Origin: Streptomyces sp. TLI_105
GTDB lineage: Bacteria; Actinomycetota; Actinomycetes; Streptomycetales; Streptomycetaceae
Direction of reading: 5' to 3'
Assembly (NCBI RefSeq): GCF_900105415.1
Contig: NZ_FNSM01000001.1
Span: 4,563,501-4,627,500, forward strand
Length of the DNA stretch: 64,000 nt
The position numbers and the translations under genes are program-made. The notes below the pieces were generated by a model. The model made no database searches. It was not told the origin of the DNA and saw only the letters and a program-made list of their open reading frames with translations. This document shows positions 48,156 through 59,319 of the stretch, in pieces (position 1 is the stretch's first letter; every line of letters begins with the position of its first letter).

Positions 48156-49562
48156 TCAGCGGTCAGCCCCCTCCTCCGCCCCCTTCGCCCTGCGGCTGCG
48201 CGGCAGCACCCGCAGCGCGTCCCCCATGTCCGCCACCTCCGTCACCTTCATGCCGGCCGGCACCCTCCCCGGGTCTCCCGGCACCAGCGCGTGCGTGAAG
48301 CCGAGACGGTGCGCCTCGGCGAGTCGCCGCTGCACGCCCGTCACCCGCCGCACCTCGCCCGCGAGCCCGACCTCACCGATCGCCACCAGGTTCTTCGGCA
48401 GCGGGGTGTCGCTCGCCGCGGAGGCCAGCGCGAGCGCGATCGCCAGGTCGGCCGCGGGCTCGGTGAGCTTCACCCCGCCGACGGTCGCGCTGTAGATGTC
48501 CCGCTTGCCCAGCGCGCTGATCCGGCCGCGCTGCTCCAGGACCGCCAGCATCATCGAGACCCGGGAGGTCTCCAGACCCGAGGTCGTCCGCCGCGGCGAA
48601 GGGATCTGCGAGTCGACCGTCAGCGCCTGCACCTCGGCGACCAGCGGACGCTTGCCCTCCAGGGTGACCGTCAGGCAGGTGCCGGGCACGGCCACGTCAC
48701 GCCGGGTCAGGAAGAGCCCGGAGGGGTCCGCAAGTCCCGTGATGCCCTCGTCGTGCAGCTCGAAGCAGCCGACCTCGTCGGTCGCCCCGTAGCGGTTCTT
48801 CACGCCCCGGACCAGGCGCAGGCGCGCGTGCCGGTCGCCCTCGAAGCTCAGGACGACGTCGACCAGGTGCTCCAGGAGCCGGGGCCCGGCGATGGCCCCT
48901 TCCTTGGTGACGTGGCCGACGAGGAGCGTCGACATGCCGCGCTCCTTGGAGGCCCGGATGAGGGCTCCCGCGACCTCGCGGACCTGGGCCATGCCGCCGG
49001 GCGCGCCGTCGATCTCGGGGGAGGCGACGGTCTGCACCGAGTCCAGGATCAGCAGGGAGGGCTTCACCGCGTCGAGGTGCCCGAGGACGGCCGACAGATC
49101 GGTCTCGGCCGCCAGGTACAGATGGTCGCTGAGCGCGTTGATCCGGTCGGCGCGCAGCCGGACCTGGCTCGCGGACTCCTCGCCCGTGACGTACAGCGTG
49201 CGGTGCTCGTCGCTCGCCGCCTTGGCCGCCACGTCGAGCAGCAGCGTGGACTTGCCGACGCCCGGCTCGCCCGCGAGCAGCACGACGGCGCCGGGCACCA
49301 GGCCCCCGCCGAGGACCCGGTCCAGCTCGTCGACGCCGGTCGAGCGGGCGGTCGCCTGGCGGCCGTCGACCTGTCCGATGGGGACGGCGGCGGTGGAGAC
49401 GCGGCCGGCGGCGGTCGTCCGGACGGCGGGCGCGCCGTACTCCTCGACCGTCCCCCAGGCCTGGCACTCGGGGCAGCGGCCGAGCCACTTGGCCGTCTGC
49501 CAGCCGCACTCGGTGCAGCGGTAGGACGGCCGGTCCTTGGCGGTTTTCGTACGGGCAGCCAT
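48156..49562 (-). CDS. radA: RadA/Sms DNA repair ATPase
   Basis: RecA-like ATPase helping branch migration in recombination. 468 residues: zinc finger with Cys16, Cys19, Cys30, Cys33 (YRCTECGWQTAKWLGRCPEC), Walker A GEPGVGKST, the RadA signature VKNRYGATDEVG and a C-terminal Lon-like domain (TVGGVKLTEPAADLAIALALASA). ATG at 49562 is the natural start before the zinc finger. Followed by disA at 187 bases. Confidence 0.96.
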   Translation of the reverse strand: MAARTKTAKDRPSYRCTECGWQTAKWLGRCPECQAWGTVEEYGAPAVRTTAAGRVSTAAVPIGQVDGRQATARSTGVDELDRVLGGGLVPGAVVLLAGEPGVGKSTLLLDVAAKAASDEHRTLYVTGEESASQVRLRADRINALSDHLYLAAETDLSAVLGHLDAVKPSLLILDSVQTVASPEIDGAPGGMAQVREVAGALIRASKERGMSTLLVGHVTKEGAIAGPRLLEHLVDVVLSFEGDRHARLRLVRGVKNRYGATDEVGCFELHDEGITGLADPSGLFLTRRDVAVPGTCLTVTLEGKRPLVAEVQALTVDSQIPSPRRTTSGLETSRVSMMLAVLEQRGRISALGKRDIYSATVGGVKLTEPAADLAIALALASAASDTPLPKNLVAIGEVGLAGEVRRVTGVQRRLAEAHRLGFTHALVPGDPGRVPAGMKVTEVADMGDALRVLPRSRRAKGAEEGADR

Positions 49563-49735
49563 GAGCCCCACCGTATCCGCCGCCACTGACAACGGGCCCC
49601 GGCCGTCCACAGGGGGAGCCCCACGGCAGCGGAACACCCGCTTCCTGTCCCCTTTCGAGCGATAGCTTCACCCGTAAGAATGAGAATGGAGCAACCGGTA
49701 CGAAGAGTGCCCGCCGCCCTGCCTACGGTCGCCCA

Positions 49736-51511
49736 GTGACGAGCAGCAGGCTGGATCCCCCCGCACGCACCACCGGCGCACACCGGGCGCACCGCGCCGC
49801 GGACCAGGGACCGCGCACGCTCGGCCGGCGTCCCCCCGCCCGTTACGAGGCCGCACTCGACGGCCTCTTCACGTACTGCCTCTCCGTGCTCTGCGACCAC
49901 GACACGGCCACCGCCGTCCTCGGCGACGTCCTCGCCGTCGCCGAGCGCCACCACGGCCGCTGCCCCTCCGACGAGGACGGCCGCACCGCCTGGCTGTACG
50001 CCCTCGCCCGCTGGGCCTGCCTGCGCAGCCTCGGCGAGCAGCGCGGCAAGCGCCAGGGCGCCCACACCGGCCGCCCGGCCGTCACCGCCCCCGAGCCGCC
50101 CCGGGTCTCCGAGGAGACCGCCGAGCGGCGCCGCGCCGAGCTCGCCCTGCTCGCCTGGCCCGAGGCCGCGGGCACCACACCGGAGCAGCGCGAGGCCCTG
50201 GAGCTCGCCGTGCGGCACGGGCTCAGCCACCGCCAGGTGGCCGCCGTGCTCTCCCTCGACCCCCTCGCCGCCCGCGAGCTCCTCGCCACCGCCGGCTGCG
50301 AGGTCGAGCGCACCCGCGCCGCCCTCGCCGTCGTCGAGACCGGCAGCTGCCCCACCGTCGCCCGGCTCACCGGCGACCACCGGGTGCTCCTCTCGGCCGC
50401 CCTGCGCGCCGAGCTCGTCCGGCACGTCGACGACTGCCCCCGCTGCCGCCGCGCCGCCGAGCGCGTCGGCGCCACCGGCCCCTGGCCCGGCGCCACGGCC
50501 CTCCCGGCGGACCGGCTGCCGCTCGTCGAGGCGCCCCGGGCCGCCGCGTACATGGCGATGCTGCACGTCCCACGCGCGCGTGCGGGCGCCCCGCGCTTCG
50601 CGCCGACCGGCTTCCCCATGGACCCGAAGGACCACGTCGCCCGCCGCGACCGGATGCGGGCCCGCGCGGTGACCACCACGGTCGTCGCCGCCGTGGTCGC
50701 CGCCCCCGTCCTCGCCCTGTGGACCTCCTACCGCGGCGCCCCGGACACGGACGCCGCCGGTCACGACGGGGCCAGGATCAGCGCGCGCGAGGCGGACGAA
50801 ACGGTCGGCGCGGACGGCCGCCCCTACGACCGGTACGAGAACGCGGGCAACGCCCGCACCACCCCGGAGCCCCGCTTCACCCAGGGCAGCCGCGCCCCCG
50901 ACGTCTCCGTCGAGGTCGTCAGCCCCGGCGCCCCCACCGAACCCGCCCGGCCCGGCGAACCCGCCGCCGGCTGGATCACGGTCGCCGCCACCGGCCACGG
51001 CGACGTCACCCTGCTCACCCTCACCGCCGCCGGCGGCTCGCCCGTCGACTGGTCGCTGTGGACGGACGCCCCCTGGCTGTACGTGAGCCGGGCCTCCGGC
51101 ACGCTCCGCCCCGGCGAGAAGACCACGATCGCCGTCCGCGTCGACCACGGGCGCGCCCCCGTCGGCGCCTGGAGCGCGCGCGTGGGGGTGAACCCCTCGG
51201 GCGCGGTGATCAGGATCGACGGCCACGGCCCGGCCAAACCGCCGACCGGCCGGGTCATCACGCCCCCGCCGGTCACGACGACGCAGCCGACCACCCCGCC
51301 CACGTCCCCGCCGACGTCCCCGCCCACGACGGAACCGACCACCCCGCCCACGACGGAGCCGACGACGCCGCCCACGACCCCGCCGCCGACCACGGAACCC
51401 ACGACGGAACCGACCACCCCGCCCCCGACGAGCGAAGAGCCCCCGCCCTCGACCTCGGACCCGGGCACGCCCCCGTCGTCGCCGGAGGAACCGCCCCCGT
51501 CCTCCTCCTAG
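49736..51511 (+). CDS. Fused ECF-sigma-like / ZAS zinc-finger / transmembrane / BACON-domain protein
   Basis: A 591-residue multi-domain protein. Residues ~36-105 resemble ECF sigma region 2 ([35 protein letters not shown]) and ~148-190 sigma region 4 ([36 protein letters not shown]). Residues 215-240 have the anti-sigma zinc signature His230-x3-Cys234-x2-Cys237. A single membrane helix lies at ~311-330, then an extracytoplasmic BACON-like beta domain (~390-480; [39 protein letters not shown]) and a Pro/Thr repeat tail (~490-591). Sigma, anti-sigma and sensor appear to sit in one chain. GTG start with weak SD. Its stop overlaps the convergent gene at a shared CTAG. Confidence 0.8.
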   Translation: MTSSRLDPPARTTGAHRAHRAADQGPRTLGRRPPARYEAALDGLFTYCLSVLCDHDTATAVLGDVLAVAERHHGRCPSDEDGRTAWLYALARWACLRSLGEQRGKRQGAHTGRPAVTAPEPPRVSEETAERRRAELALLAWPEAAGTTPEQREALELAVRHGLSHRQVAAVLSLDPLAARELLATAGCEVERTRAALAVVETGSCPTVARLTGDHRVLLSAALRAELVRHVDDCPRCRRAAERVGATGPWPGATALPADRLPLVEAPRAAAYMAMLHVPRARAGAPRFAPTGFPMDPKDHVARRDRMRARAVTTTVVAAVVAAPVLALWTSYRGAPDTDAAGHDGARISAREADETVGADGRPYDRYENAGNARTTPEPRFTQGSRAPDVSVEVVSPGAPTEPARPGEPAAGWITVAATGHGDVTLLTLTAAGGSPVDWSLWTDAPWLYVSRASGTLRPGEKTTIAVRVDHGRAPVGAWSARVGVNPSGAVIRIDGHGPAKPPTGRVITPPPVTTTQPTTPPTSPPTSPPTTEPTTPPTTEPTTPPTTPPPTTEPTTEPTTPPPTSEEPPPSTSDPGTPPSSPEEPPPSSS

Positions 51512-52389
51512 GAGGGGTCCGCCGGGTGCGGGGCCACCAGCGGCAGCTGCGAGGCGAGCCGGGCCTCGCACAGCCCGGCCAGGACCTCGTACGCCTCCTC
51601 GCCCATCATCTCGACCAGCTCGGCCCGGTACGAGACGTAGACCGGCTCGGCGCCGACGTGCGCCGACGACGCCGTCGTGCAGTACCAGTGCAGGTCATGG
51701 CCGCCCGGCCCCCAGCCGCGCCGGTCGTACTCGCCGATCGACACCTGGAGCACCCGGCTGTCGTCGGGGCGGTCGATCCAGTCGTACGTCCGCCGCACCG
51801 GCAGCTGCCAGCACACGTCCGGCTTCGTCTCCAGCGGCTCCCGGCCCTCCTTCATCGCCAGGATGTGCAGCGAGCAGCCCGCGCCGCCCGCGAAGCCGGG
51901 CCGGTTCTGGAAGATGCAGGACCCCTCCCAGCGGCGGGTCTGCCGGTCGCCGTCCTCGTCGAGCTGCACCCAGCCCGACTCCGTGCCGACGTCGTGGAAC
52001 TGCCACAGCTCCGGCGTCAGCCGGGCCACGTGCTCCGCGACCCGCTTCTCGTCGTCCTCGTCGGAGAAGTGCGCGCCCAGGGTGCAGCAGCCGTCGTCGG
52101 CGCGCCCCTCCTGGATGCCCTGGCAGCCGTTGCCGAAGATGCACGTCCAGCGCGAGGTCAGCCAGGTCAGGTCGCAGCGGAAGACCTGCTCCTCGTCGGT
52201 CGGATCGGGAAACTCGACCCACGCGCGCGCGAAGTCGAGGCCCTTCTCGTCGGGCTCCTCGGCCGCGCCCCGCTTCTGCTTCCCGACCTTGACGGCCTTC
52301 ACGGCCTTCGCCGCGTGCGCGCTCCTGGCGTCCTTCACGCGCGAGCCGCCGTTCTCTTTGTCCGGCTTCGCCTTCTTCGTCTTTGGCAC
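51508..52389 (-). CDS. Cys-rich hypothetical protein
   Basis: A 293-residue soluble protein. Lys-rich start ([14 protein letters not shown] and [15 protein letters not shown]), then a conserved-looking domain with many Cys/His ([81 protein letters not shown]). The Cys pattern suggests metal binding and recalls YkgJ/DUF3109-like proteins, but I cannot assign a family with confidence. Divergent from ppx with 41 bases between starts. Confidence 0.72.
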   Translation of the reverse strand: MPKTKKAKPDKENGGSRVKDARSAHAAKAVKAVKVGKQKRGAAEEPDEKGLDFARAWVEFPDPTDEEQVFRCDLTWLTSRWTCIFGNGCQGIQEGRADDGCCTLGAHFSDEDDEKRVAEHVARLTPELWQFHDVGTESGWVQLDEDGDRQTRRWEGSCIFQNRPGFAGGAGCSLHILAMKEGREPLETKPDVCWQLPVRRTYDWIDRPDDSRVLQVSIGEYDRRGWGPGGHDLHWYCTTASSAHVGAEPVYVSYRAELVEMMGEEAYEVLAGLCEARLASQLPLVAPHPADPS

Positions 52390-52430
52390 AACTCCAAGCG
52401 TATGCGGGAGGGAGCAGTAGCGTTCCGCCC

Positions 52431-53363
52431 ATGAGACTCGGAGTCCTCGACGTCGGTTCGAACACAGTGCACCTGTTGGTGGTGGACGCCCACCCCGGCG
52501 CCCGGCCGCTGCCCGCCCATTCGCACAAGGCGGAGCTGCGGCTCGCCGAGCTGCTCGACGAGCGGGGCGCGATCGCGCCCGACGGCGTCGAGCGGCTCAT
52601 CGCGACCGTGCGGGACGCGCTCCTGGCCGCCGAGGACAAGGGCTGCGAGGAGGTGCTGCCCTTCGCGACCTCCGCGGTCCGCGAGGCCAGCAACGCCGAC
52701 GCGGTCCTCGCGCGCGTGAAGGACGAGACCGGTGTCGACCTCCAGGTCCTCACCGGTGAGGAGGAGGCCCGGCTCACCTTCCTCGCCGCCCGCCGCTGGT
52801 TCGGCTGGTCCGCGGGCAAGCTGCTCCTCCTCGACATCGGCGGCGGCTCCCTCGAAGTCGCGTACGGCATCGACGAGGACCCGGACACGGCGGTCTCCCT
52901 GCCCCTCGGCGCCGGCCGCCTCACGGCCGGCTGGCTGCCCGGCGACCCGGCCGACACCGCCGACGTGAAGGCGCTGCGCCGCCATGTGCGCGCGCAGATC
53001 GCCCGGACGGTCGGCGAGTTCAGCCGCTTCGGCCGCCCCGACCACGTCGTCGCCACCTCCAAGACCTTCAAGCAGCTCGCCAGGATCGCGGGCGCGCCCG
53101 GGTCGGGGGAGGGCCTCTACGTCCAGCGGATCCTGACCCGCAAGTCCCTGGAGGAGTGGGTCCCGCGCCTGGCCGCCATGACCGTTCCCGAGCGGGCCGC
53201 CCTCCCCGGCGTCTCGGAGGGCCGCGCCGGGCAGCTCCTCGCGGGCGCGCTCGTCGCGGAGGGCGCGATGGACCTCCTCGGCGTCGAGGAGCTGGAGATC
53301 TGCCCCTGGGCCCTGCGCGAGGGCGTCATCCTGCGCCGCCTGGACCACCTGCCGGAGCGCTGA
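52431..53363 (+). CDS. Ppx/GppA-family phosphatase
   Basis: A 310-residue exopolyphosphatase/guanosine pentaphosphatase homologue of the short actinobacterial type (Ppx2-like), containing domains I and II only. Phosphate-binding [14 protein letters not shown] (4-17), [25 protein letters not shown] and [13 protein letters not shown] (ASKHA fold). ATG at 52431 chosen. Starts the run ppx - isomerase-like - TetR - ilvD. Confidence 0.92.
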   Translation: MRLGVLDVGSNTVHLLVVDAHPGARPLPAHSHKAELRLAELLDERGAIAPDGVERLIATVRDALLAAEDKGCEEVLPFATSAVREASNADAVLARVKDETGVDLQVLTGEEEARLTFLAARRWFGWSAGKLLLLDIGGGSLEVAYGIDEDPDTAVSLPLGAGRLTAGWLPGDPADTADVKALRRHVRAQIARTVGEFSRFGRPDHVVATSKTFKQLARIAGAPGSGEGLYVQRILTRKSLEEWVPRLAAMTVPERAALPGVSEGRAGQLLAGALVAEGAMDLLGVEELEICPWALREGVILRRLDHLPER

Positions 53364-53450
53364 GCCCGGGTGCCCGCGGACCACCGAGCGGCGCCCGGGC
53401 GTGACCGGAACCACCCCCCGGCCCCCCGGCCCGCCCCGTACCCTGTCTCC

Positions 53451-54308
53451 GTGGCAGAACCAGTGGTGCGCATCCCGGATGCGAAGGTCGCCCTGTCGAC
53501 GGCCTCGGTCTATCCGGAGTCGACGGCGACGGCCTTCGAGATCGCCGCGCGCCTCGGGTACGACGGCGTCGAGGTCATGGTGTGGACCGATCCGGTCAGC
53601 CAGGACATCGAGGCGCTGCGTCGGCTCTCCGACTACCACCAGGTCCCGATCCTGGCCGTGCACGCCCCCTGCCTCCTCATCACCCAGCGCGTGTGGTCCA
53701 CCGACCCGTGGGTCAAGCTCCAGCGCGCGCAGGCGGCGGCCGAGCGGCTCGGCGCGTCCACCGTCGTCGTGCACCCGCCGTTCCGCTGGCAGCGCCAGTA
53801 CGCCAAGGACTTCGTGACCGGCATCTGGCGGATGGCGGACGAGACGGACGTGCGCTTCGCCGTCGAGAACATGTACCCGTGGCGGTACAAGGACCGCGAG
53901 ATGCTCGCGTACGCCCCCGAGTGGGACGTCACCAAGGACGACTACCGGCACTTCACCGTCGACCTCTCGCACACCGCGACCGCCCGCACCGACGCCCTCG
54001 CGATGATCGACCGCATGGGCGACCGGCTCGGCCACGTCCACCTCGCCGACGGCAAGGGGTCCGCCAAGGACGAGCACCTCGTCCCGGGGCGCGGCACCCA
54101 GCCCTGCGCCGAGCTCCTGGAGCGGCTCGCGCTCTCCGGCTTCGACGGGCACGTCGTCATCGAGGTCAACACCCGCCGCGCGATGTCAGCCGCCGAACGC
54201 GAGGCCGACCTCGCGGAGGCCCTGGCCTTCACCCGCCTCCACCTGGCCTCCGTGGCCACCCGCTCCGCCGAGAGGCCTCGCCCGACCGAACGGGCCCCCC
54301 GCCCATGA
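53451..54308 (+). CDS. Sugar phosphate isomerase/epimerase-like TIM-barrel protein
   Basis: A 285-residue xylose isomerase-like barrel: [70 protein letters not shown] and VIEVNTR supply the usual metal-site His/Glu/Asp positions. The last ~20 residues are basic and Pro-rich. GTG at 53451 chosen. The stop overlaps the TetR start as ATGA, so the two are coupled. Substrate unknown. Confidence 0.88.
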   Translation: MAEPVVRIPDAKVALSTASVYPESTATAFEIAARLGYDGVEVMVWTDPVSQDIEALRRLSDYHQVPILAVHAPCLLITQRVWSTDPWVKLQRAQAAAERLGASTVVVHPPFRWQRQYAKDFVTGIWRMADETDVRFAVENMYPWRYKDREMLAYAPEWDVTKDDYRHFTVDLSHTATARTDALAMIDRMGDRLGHVHLADGKGSAKDEHLVPGRGTQPCAELLERLALSGFDGHVVIEVNTRRAMSAAEREADLAEALAFTRLHLASVATRSAERPRPTERAPRP

Positions 54309-54916
54309 CCGACCCGGCCCCGCGCCGGCGCGGCCGCCCGTCCCGTACCGAGGAGGAGAGCGGCCCGGGCGCGCGCGAGCGCATCCTCGAAGCGGCCCGC
54401 GCCCAGTTCGCCGAGCGCGGCTACGACAAGGCCTCGGTGCGCGGCATCGCCAAGGCCGCCGGCGTGGACCCGGCGCTCGTGCACCACTACTTCGGCACGA
54501 AGGACGAGGTCTTCGCCGCCGCCATCGAGGTCTCCTTCGAGCCCACGGCCGTCGTCCCGGCGATCCTCGGCGGCCCGCGCGAGGCCATCGGCGAACGGCT
54601 CGCGCGCTTCTTCATCGGCGTCTGGGAGAACCCGGCCTCCCGCGCCCCGCTCCTCGCGATCGTCCGCTCCGCGCTCACCCACGAGGCGGCGGCCAAGGTG
54701 CTGCGGACCTTCGTGCTGCGCCGGCTCCTGGAGCGGATCGCGGCCGAGCTCGACGTGCCGGACCCCGGCTTCCGCGCGGAGCTGGCCGCCTCGCACATGA
54801 TCGGGATCGTGATCATGCGGTACGTGATCCAGGTCGAGCCGCTGGCCTCGGCGGATCCGGAGCGGATCGTCGAGCAGGTGGCCCCGACCCTCCAGCGCTA
54901 TCTGACGGAAGCCTGA
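54305..54916 (+). CDS. TetR-family regulator
   Basis: A 203-residue TetR protein with a basic N-terminal arm ([14 protein letters not shown]) and [51 protein letters not shown]. The C-terminal domain resembles the TetR_C (DUF/Tetracyclin repressor-like) actinobacterial subgroup. Four-base overlap with the isomerase-like gene suggests joint control. Its last codons begin a 22-bp tandem repeat. Confidence 0.92.
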   Translation: MTDPAPRRRGRPSRTEEESGPGARERILEAARAQFAERGYDKASVRGIAKAAGVDPALVHHYFGTKDEVFAAAIEVSFEPTAVVPAILGGPREAIGERLARFFIGVWENPASRAPLLAIVRSALTHEAAAKVLRTFVLRRLLERIAAELDVPDPGFRAELAASHMIGIVIMRYVIQVEPLASADPERIVEQVAPTLQRYLTEA

Positions 54917-54989
54917 CCGGGACCTGGCGGAAGCCGGTCCGGGGCCTGACGGAAGAGGGTCCGAGGCCTGACGGAAGCCGGACCGAAGG
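54902..54989 (+). repeat. Four 22-bp tandem repeats starting in the TetR gene 3' end
   Basis: Units start at 54902 (ctgacggaagcctga..., includes the TetR stop), 54923, 54945 and 54967, each close to cctgacggaagccggtccgggg. The period is 22 bases between units 2, 3 and 4. Confidence 0.8.
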
Positions 54990-55096
54990 CGTCCGAGGTC
55001 TGAACACCCATCCCGCATTCTGGATACCCTGTCCAGATCTTGGAGCGTCGGCGTACGCTCGAAAGCAAGCACACCCATCACGAGGAGCGAGCGACG

Positions 55097-56950
55097 ATGC
55101 CCGAGCTGAGGTCCCGCACTGTCACCCACGGCCGCAACATGGCGGGCGCACGCGCCCTTATGCGCGCCTCCGGTGTACCCGGCGCGGACATCGGCCGGAA
55201 GCCCATCATCGCCGTGGCCAACTCCTTCACGGAGTTCGTCCCCGGCCACACCCACCTCCAGCCGGTCGGCCGGATCGTCTCCGAGGCCATCACCGCCGCC
55301 GGCGGCATCGCCCGCGAGTTCAACACGATCGCCGTCGACGACGGCATCGCCATGGGCCACGGCGGCATGCTCTACAGCCTGCCCTCCCGCGACCTGATCG
55401 CGGACAGCGTGGAGTACATGGTCGAGGCGCACTGCGCCGACGCCCTGATCTGCATCTCCAACTGCGACAAGATCACCCCCGGCATGCTGATGGCCGCCCT
55501 GCGCCTCAACATCCCGACGGTCTTCGTCTCCGGCGGCCCGATGGAGTCCGGCCGCGCCACGCTCGTCGACGGCTCGGTCCGCACGCTCGACCTGGTCGAC
55601 GCGATCTCCGACGCGGTGAACCCGAAGATCTCGGACGAGGACATCGCCCGCATCGAGGAGAACGCCTGCCCGACCTGCGGGTCCTGTTCCGGCATGTTCA
55701 CCGCCAACTCGATGAACTGCCTGACCGAGGCGATCGGCCTCTCCCTCCCCGGCAACGGCACGGTGCTCGCCACCCACACCGCCCGCAGGGCGCTGTACGA
55801 GAACGCGGCCCGCACGGTCGTCGACATCACCCGTCGCTACTACGACGAGGACGACGACTCCGTCCTGCCGCGCTCGATCGCGACCCGCGGGGCCTTCGAG
55901 AACGCCATGGCCCTCGACATCGCCATGGGCGGCTCCACCAACACGATCCTGCACCTGCTCGCCGCCGCCCAGGAGGCCGAGCTCGACTACGGCCTGCCGG
56001 ACATGGACGAGGTCTCGCGCCGCGTCCCCTGCCTGGCCAAGGTCGCCCCGAACGTCGCCAAGGACCGCACGTACTACATGGAGGACGTGCACCGGGCGGG
56101 CGGCATCCCCGCCATCCTCGGCGAGCTCTACCGCGCGGGCCTGCTGAACGAGGACGTCCACGCCGTCCACGCGCCCTCCGTCAAGGAGTGGCTGGAGACC
56201 TGGGACGTGCGCGGCGGCTCCCCCTCGGACGAGGCCGTCGAGCTGTGGCACGCGGCCCCCGGCTGCGTCCGCTCGGCGACCGCCTTCTCCCAGTCGGAGC
56301 GCTGGGACACCCTCGACACGGACGCCGCGAACGGCTGCATCCGCGACGCGGCCCACGCGTACTCGAAGGACGGCGGCCTCGCCGTCCTGCACGGCAACCT
56401 CGCCGCCGACGGCTGTGTCGTGAAGACCGCCGGCGTCGACGAGTCCATCTGGACCTTCGAGGGTCCGGCCGTCGTCTGCGAGTCGCAGGAGGAGGCCGTC
56501 GAGAAGATCCTGAACAAGCAGGTCAAGGACGGCGACGTGGTCGTCATCCGCTACGAGGGCCCCAAGGGCGGCCCCGGCATGCAGGAGATGCTCTACCCGA
56601 CCTCCTTCCTCAAGGGCCGGGGCCTGGGCAAGACCTGCGCCCTCGTCACCGACGGCCGCTTCTCGGGCGGCACCTCGGGCCTCTCCATCGGCCACGCCTC
56701 CCCGGAGGCGGCCTCGGGCGGCACGATCGCGTTCGTCGAGGACGGCGACCGCATCCGCATCGACATCCCGAACCGCTCGATCGAGCTGCTCGTCGACGAC
56801 TCCACCCTCGCGGCCCGCCGCGAGGCCCTCGGCGGCGTGTACGCGCCGAAGAACCGGCAGCGCAAGGTGTCGGCGGCGCTGCGGGCGTACGCGGCGATGG
56901 CGACGAGCGCCGACAAGGGCGCGGTCCGGGACGTGACGAAGCTGGGCTGA
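55097..56950 (+). CDS. ilvD: Dihydroxy-acid dehydratase
   Basis: Fe-S dehydratase for valine, leucine and isoleucine synthesis. 617 residues. Cluster and metal residues: [29 protein letters not shown]; active-site regions [32 protein letters not shown]. The start ATG 55097 follows gaggag. An inverted repeat tctgga-N7-tccaga (55019-55037) lies in the promoter region. Strong terminator downstream. Confidence 0.96.
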   Translation: MPELRSRTVTHGRNMAGARALMRASGVPGADIGRKPIIAVANSFTEFVPGHTHLQPVGRIVSEAITAAGGIAREFNTIAVDDGIAMGHGGMLYSLPSRDLIADSVEYMVEAHCADALICISNCDKITPGMLMAALRLNIPTVFVSGGPMESGRATLVDGSVRTLDLVDAISDAVNPKISDEDIARIEENACPTCGSCSGMFTANSMNCLTEAIGLSLPGNGTVLATHTARRALYENAARTVVDITRRYYDEDDDSVLPRSIATRGAFENAMALDIAMGGSTNTILHLLAAAQEAELDYGLPDMDEVSRRVPCLAKVAPNVAKDRTYYMEDVHRAGGIPAILGELYRAGLLNEDVHAVHAPSVKEWLETWDVRGGSPSDEAVELWHAAPGCVRSATAFSQSERWDTLDTDAANGCIRDAAHAYSKDGGLAVLHGNLAADGCVVKTAGVDESIWTFEGPAVVCESQEEAVEKILNKQVKDGDVVVIRYEGPKGGPGMQEMLYPTSFLKGRGLGKTCALVTDGRFSGGTSGLSIGHASPEAASGGTIAFVEDGDRIRIDIPNRSIELLVDDSTLAARREALGGVYAPKNRQRKVSAALRAYAAMATSADKGAVRDVTKLG

Positions 56951-56967
56951 TCCCGACGGGACGTACG

Positions 56968-57005
56968 ACGGAGGGGAGCGGGCCGCGCGGCCCGCTCCCC
57001 TCCGT
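56968..57005. terminator. Bidirectional terminator between ilvD and the kinase gene
   Basis: Near-perfect palindrome of 38 bases, arms starting acggaggggagcgggcc at 56968 and its complement ending at 57005. It lies between the convergent stops of ilvD and the Ser/Thr kinase gene. Confidence 0.88.
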
Positions 57006-57026
57006 CGTTCCGTACGTCTCAGCCGC

Positions 57027-59162
57027 TCACCAGGCGGCCGGGTCGCGCGCGTCCACCGCGAACACGGACCCGTCCGGCGCCGTCCCGAAGACCCGGTCCC
57101 CGGCGACGACTGGCGCGGGGACGGTCGTCGCGTACCCGAGCCTGCCGTCCCGCAGCCGGGGCCGGGTCTGCCCGAGGAGAGCGCCGCGCGCGGTGTCGAC
57201 GGTGAGCAGCCGCCCGTCGGAGGCGGAGAAGTAGAGCCGGTCGCCGGGGCCGACGACGGGGACGGACACGGTGCCGGCGGCGGTCTCCAGCTCCCAGAGG
57301 ACGCGGCCGCCGGGAGCGGTGGTGTCCAGGGCGATCAGCCGGCCCGTCGGAGTCAGCAGGTAGACGGTCGCGCCCCGCACGGCGAACCTGGGTTCGTCCA
57401 GCAGGGAAGGCAGGGGGATGCGGCGTGCGGACCCCTTGGCGGGGTCGTAGACGACGACGGCGTCGGTGCGCGAGTCGCGGTTCACGGACCGCAGGAAGAG
57501 CACATCGTCCGCTCCTGTGCCCACAGGGACGAGATCTCCGTCCAGACGCTTCTGCCAGGCGATCTCGCCGCTCCTCGGGCGCAGAGCGCTGACAAGGGTG
57601 TGGGTGCCGCTGTCCGAGTTCTCGAAGACGGGCAGGAGGCCGGATTCCTGCGAGTACTGACCGAAGCGCGGCGCCGAGTGATGGCGCAGCGCGTGACTCC
57701 AGCGGCGTTCCCCCGTCGCGCTGTCGACGGCCTTCACCGTGCCCGAGCCGCCGGTGAGGACTGTGTCGCCCGCCCCCCGTACTCCGCCGTGGCGCTCGGA
57801 TGTGCCCGTGTCCCAGCCGGGAGTGCCGTCGGTTCCGTATGCCCGCAGGCGGTCGTCGTCGGAGATGACGCCGAGCAGGCCTCCGGACAACGGCGTGGGT
57901 GCGGAGTGTTTTTCATCGAGGGCCGTCGGCTGTGACCAGACCACATGGCCGGTCGCGGGGTCGATCCGCGCGATGCCGATGCCCCGGCCCGAACAGAAGA
58001 GCGCGTCGCCGAGGTACGCGCAGGCGGGCGCGACGGGGTCGCCGTCCTTCTGCAACGGGGTCTGCCACCCGGTGAATGCCTTGGCGGCCCCGGCTCGGTG
58101 CGGCTCCGGTGCGGGACCGCCCTTGCCGCCGGACGGGATGGCGGCGAAGGCCGCGCCGCCGGCCAGGACGAGGAGCGCGGCGGCTGTGAAGGGCCAGCGG
58201 GGCGGCCGCCGACGCCGGGGCCGCTCCGTGGTGACGCGTACGGGAGTGTCCGCGTCCCAGGCGGCCGGATACCGGGGCGTGGGAGCGGGCAGGGCGGGGA
58301 CCCGCCGCTGAGACGGTATGAATGCCGTCGCCTCGTACGAGGGTGGCAGCAGCGCTGTCATGATCTCGGCCGGAGACGGACGTTCCGCCGGTTCCTTGGC
58401 GAGGCAACGTGCGACGAGCGGGGCGAGGTCGGCCGGAACGCCCGTCAGATCGGGCTCGTCGTGCACGACTTGATACGCGACGATGTAAGGGCTGTCGGAG
58501 TCGAACGGGCCGTGTCCGGTCGCGGCATGCACGAGTACCGACCCGAGGGCGAACACGTCCGCCGCCGGCCCGACCTCCCGCGGACGCTGGAACTGCTCGG
58601 GTGCCATGAAGGGCGGCGACCCGATCAACTTCCCCGTCTCCGTGTGGAGATCGCTGTCCATCGGCCGGGAGATGCCGAAGTCGATGACCTTCGGTCCGGT
58701 GTCCGTGAGCAGCACGTTGCTCGGCTTGAGGTCCCGGTGGACCACACCGGCCCGGTGGATGTCGCGCAGCGCCTCCGCGAGCCCCGCCGTCAGCCGGCGA
58801 AGCCCGGCGGGAGAGAGGGGCCCGTTCCGCTTCACCTGATCGGCGAGGGTGGGGCCGGGGACGTACAGCGTCGCCATCCAGGGGCGTACGGCGTCGGGGT
58901 CGGCGTCCACGACGGGCGCGGTGAAGGCACCGCTCACCCGGCGCGCAGCCGCGACCTCTTGACGGAAGCGGGCCCTGAACTCCGGGTCCTCCGCGTACTG
59001 CCCGTGCACGACCTTGACCGCGAGCCGCAGCCCGGAAGGAGAGGTGGCCAGGTGCACCACCCCCATGCCGCCCGCGCCGAGACAGGCCTGAAGGCGGTAC
59101 TCGCCCGCGTATTCAGGTCCTTCTGCTTCCCGGTCGGCACCGGCACTGCGCAACGGCGGCAT
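57027..59162 (-). CDS. Transmembrane Ser/Thr protein kinase with PQQ-like beta-propeller sensor
   Basis: A 711-residue Hanks-type kinase. Kinase domain ~20-275: Gly loop LGAGGMGVVH, Lys50 (LAVK), HRDLKPSN with catalytic Asp144, DFG at 161-163 and APEQ. Juxtamembrane Pro/Arg-rich linker, helix ~324-341 (WPFTAAALLVLAGGAAFAAI), then an extracytoplasmic ~360-residue propeller with repeated PQQ-like units (GHVVWSQ, VKAVDSATGERRWSH, GEIAWQKRL, GRLIALDT, GSVFAVDA). Ligand unknown. Divergent from a pair of SH3-like genes, 157 bases between starts. Confidence 0.93.
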   Translation of the reverse strand: MPPLRSAGADREAEGPEYAGEYRLQACLGAGGMGVVHLATSPSGLRLAVKVVHGQYAEDPEFRARFRQEVAAARRVSGAFTAPVVDADPDAVRPWMATLYVPGPTLADQVKRNGPLSPAGLRRLTAGLAEALRDIHRAGVVHRDLKPSNVLLTDTGPKVIDFGISRPMDSDLHTETGKLIGSPPFMAPEQFQRPREVGPAADVFALGSVLVHAATGHGPFDSDSPYIVAYQVVHDEPDLTGVPADLAPLVARCLAKEPAERPSPAEIMTALLPPSYEATAFIPSQRRVPALPAPTPRYPAAWDADTPVRVTTERPRRRRPPRWPFTAAALLVLAGGAAFAAIPSGGKGGPAPEPHRAGAAKAFTGWQTPLQKDGDPVAPACAYLGDALFCSGRGIGIARIDPATGHVVWSQPTALDEKHSAPTPLSGGLLGVISDDDRLRAYGTDGTPGWDTGTSERHGGVRGAGDTVLTGGSGTVKAVDSATGERRWSHALRHHSAPRFGQYSQESGLLPVFENSDSGTHTLVSALRPRSGEIAWQKRLDGDLVPVGTGADDVLFLRSVNRDSRTDAVVVYDPAKGSARRIPLPSLLDEPRFAVRGATVYLLTPTGRLIALDTTAPGGRVLWELETAAGTVSVPVVGPGDRLYFSASDGRLLTVDTARGALLGQTRPRLRDGRLGYATTVPAPVVAGDRVFGTAPDGSVFAVDARDPAAW

Positions 59163-59319
59163 CGCCCACCCCCGTGTGGTTCCCCGTTGAGTCCGCGCGC
59201 GTGCGCGACGGACGGAGCCTAGTCCATGGTGCGTGCGATGTCGGAGGAGCTTGCTAGCCTGCGCGTCGCAGAAAGTGAATTTCAGGGGAGCGATTCAGCT
59301 CCCAACGGGGGAGGCCGTC

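Noticed and set aside
51290..51500. CRISPR-like or regulatory tandem repeat
   Set aside because: The cccacgac-type repeats encode the Pro/Thr-rich tail of the BACON protein in frame; it is coding low complexity.
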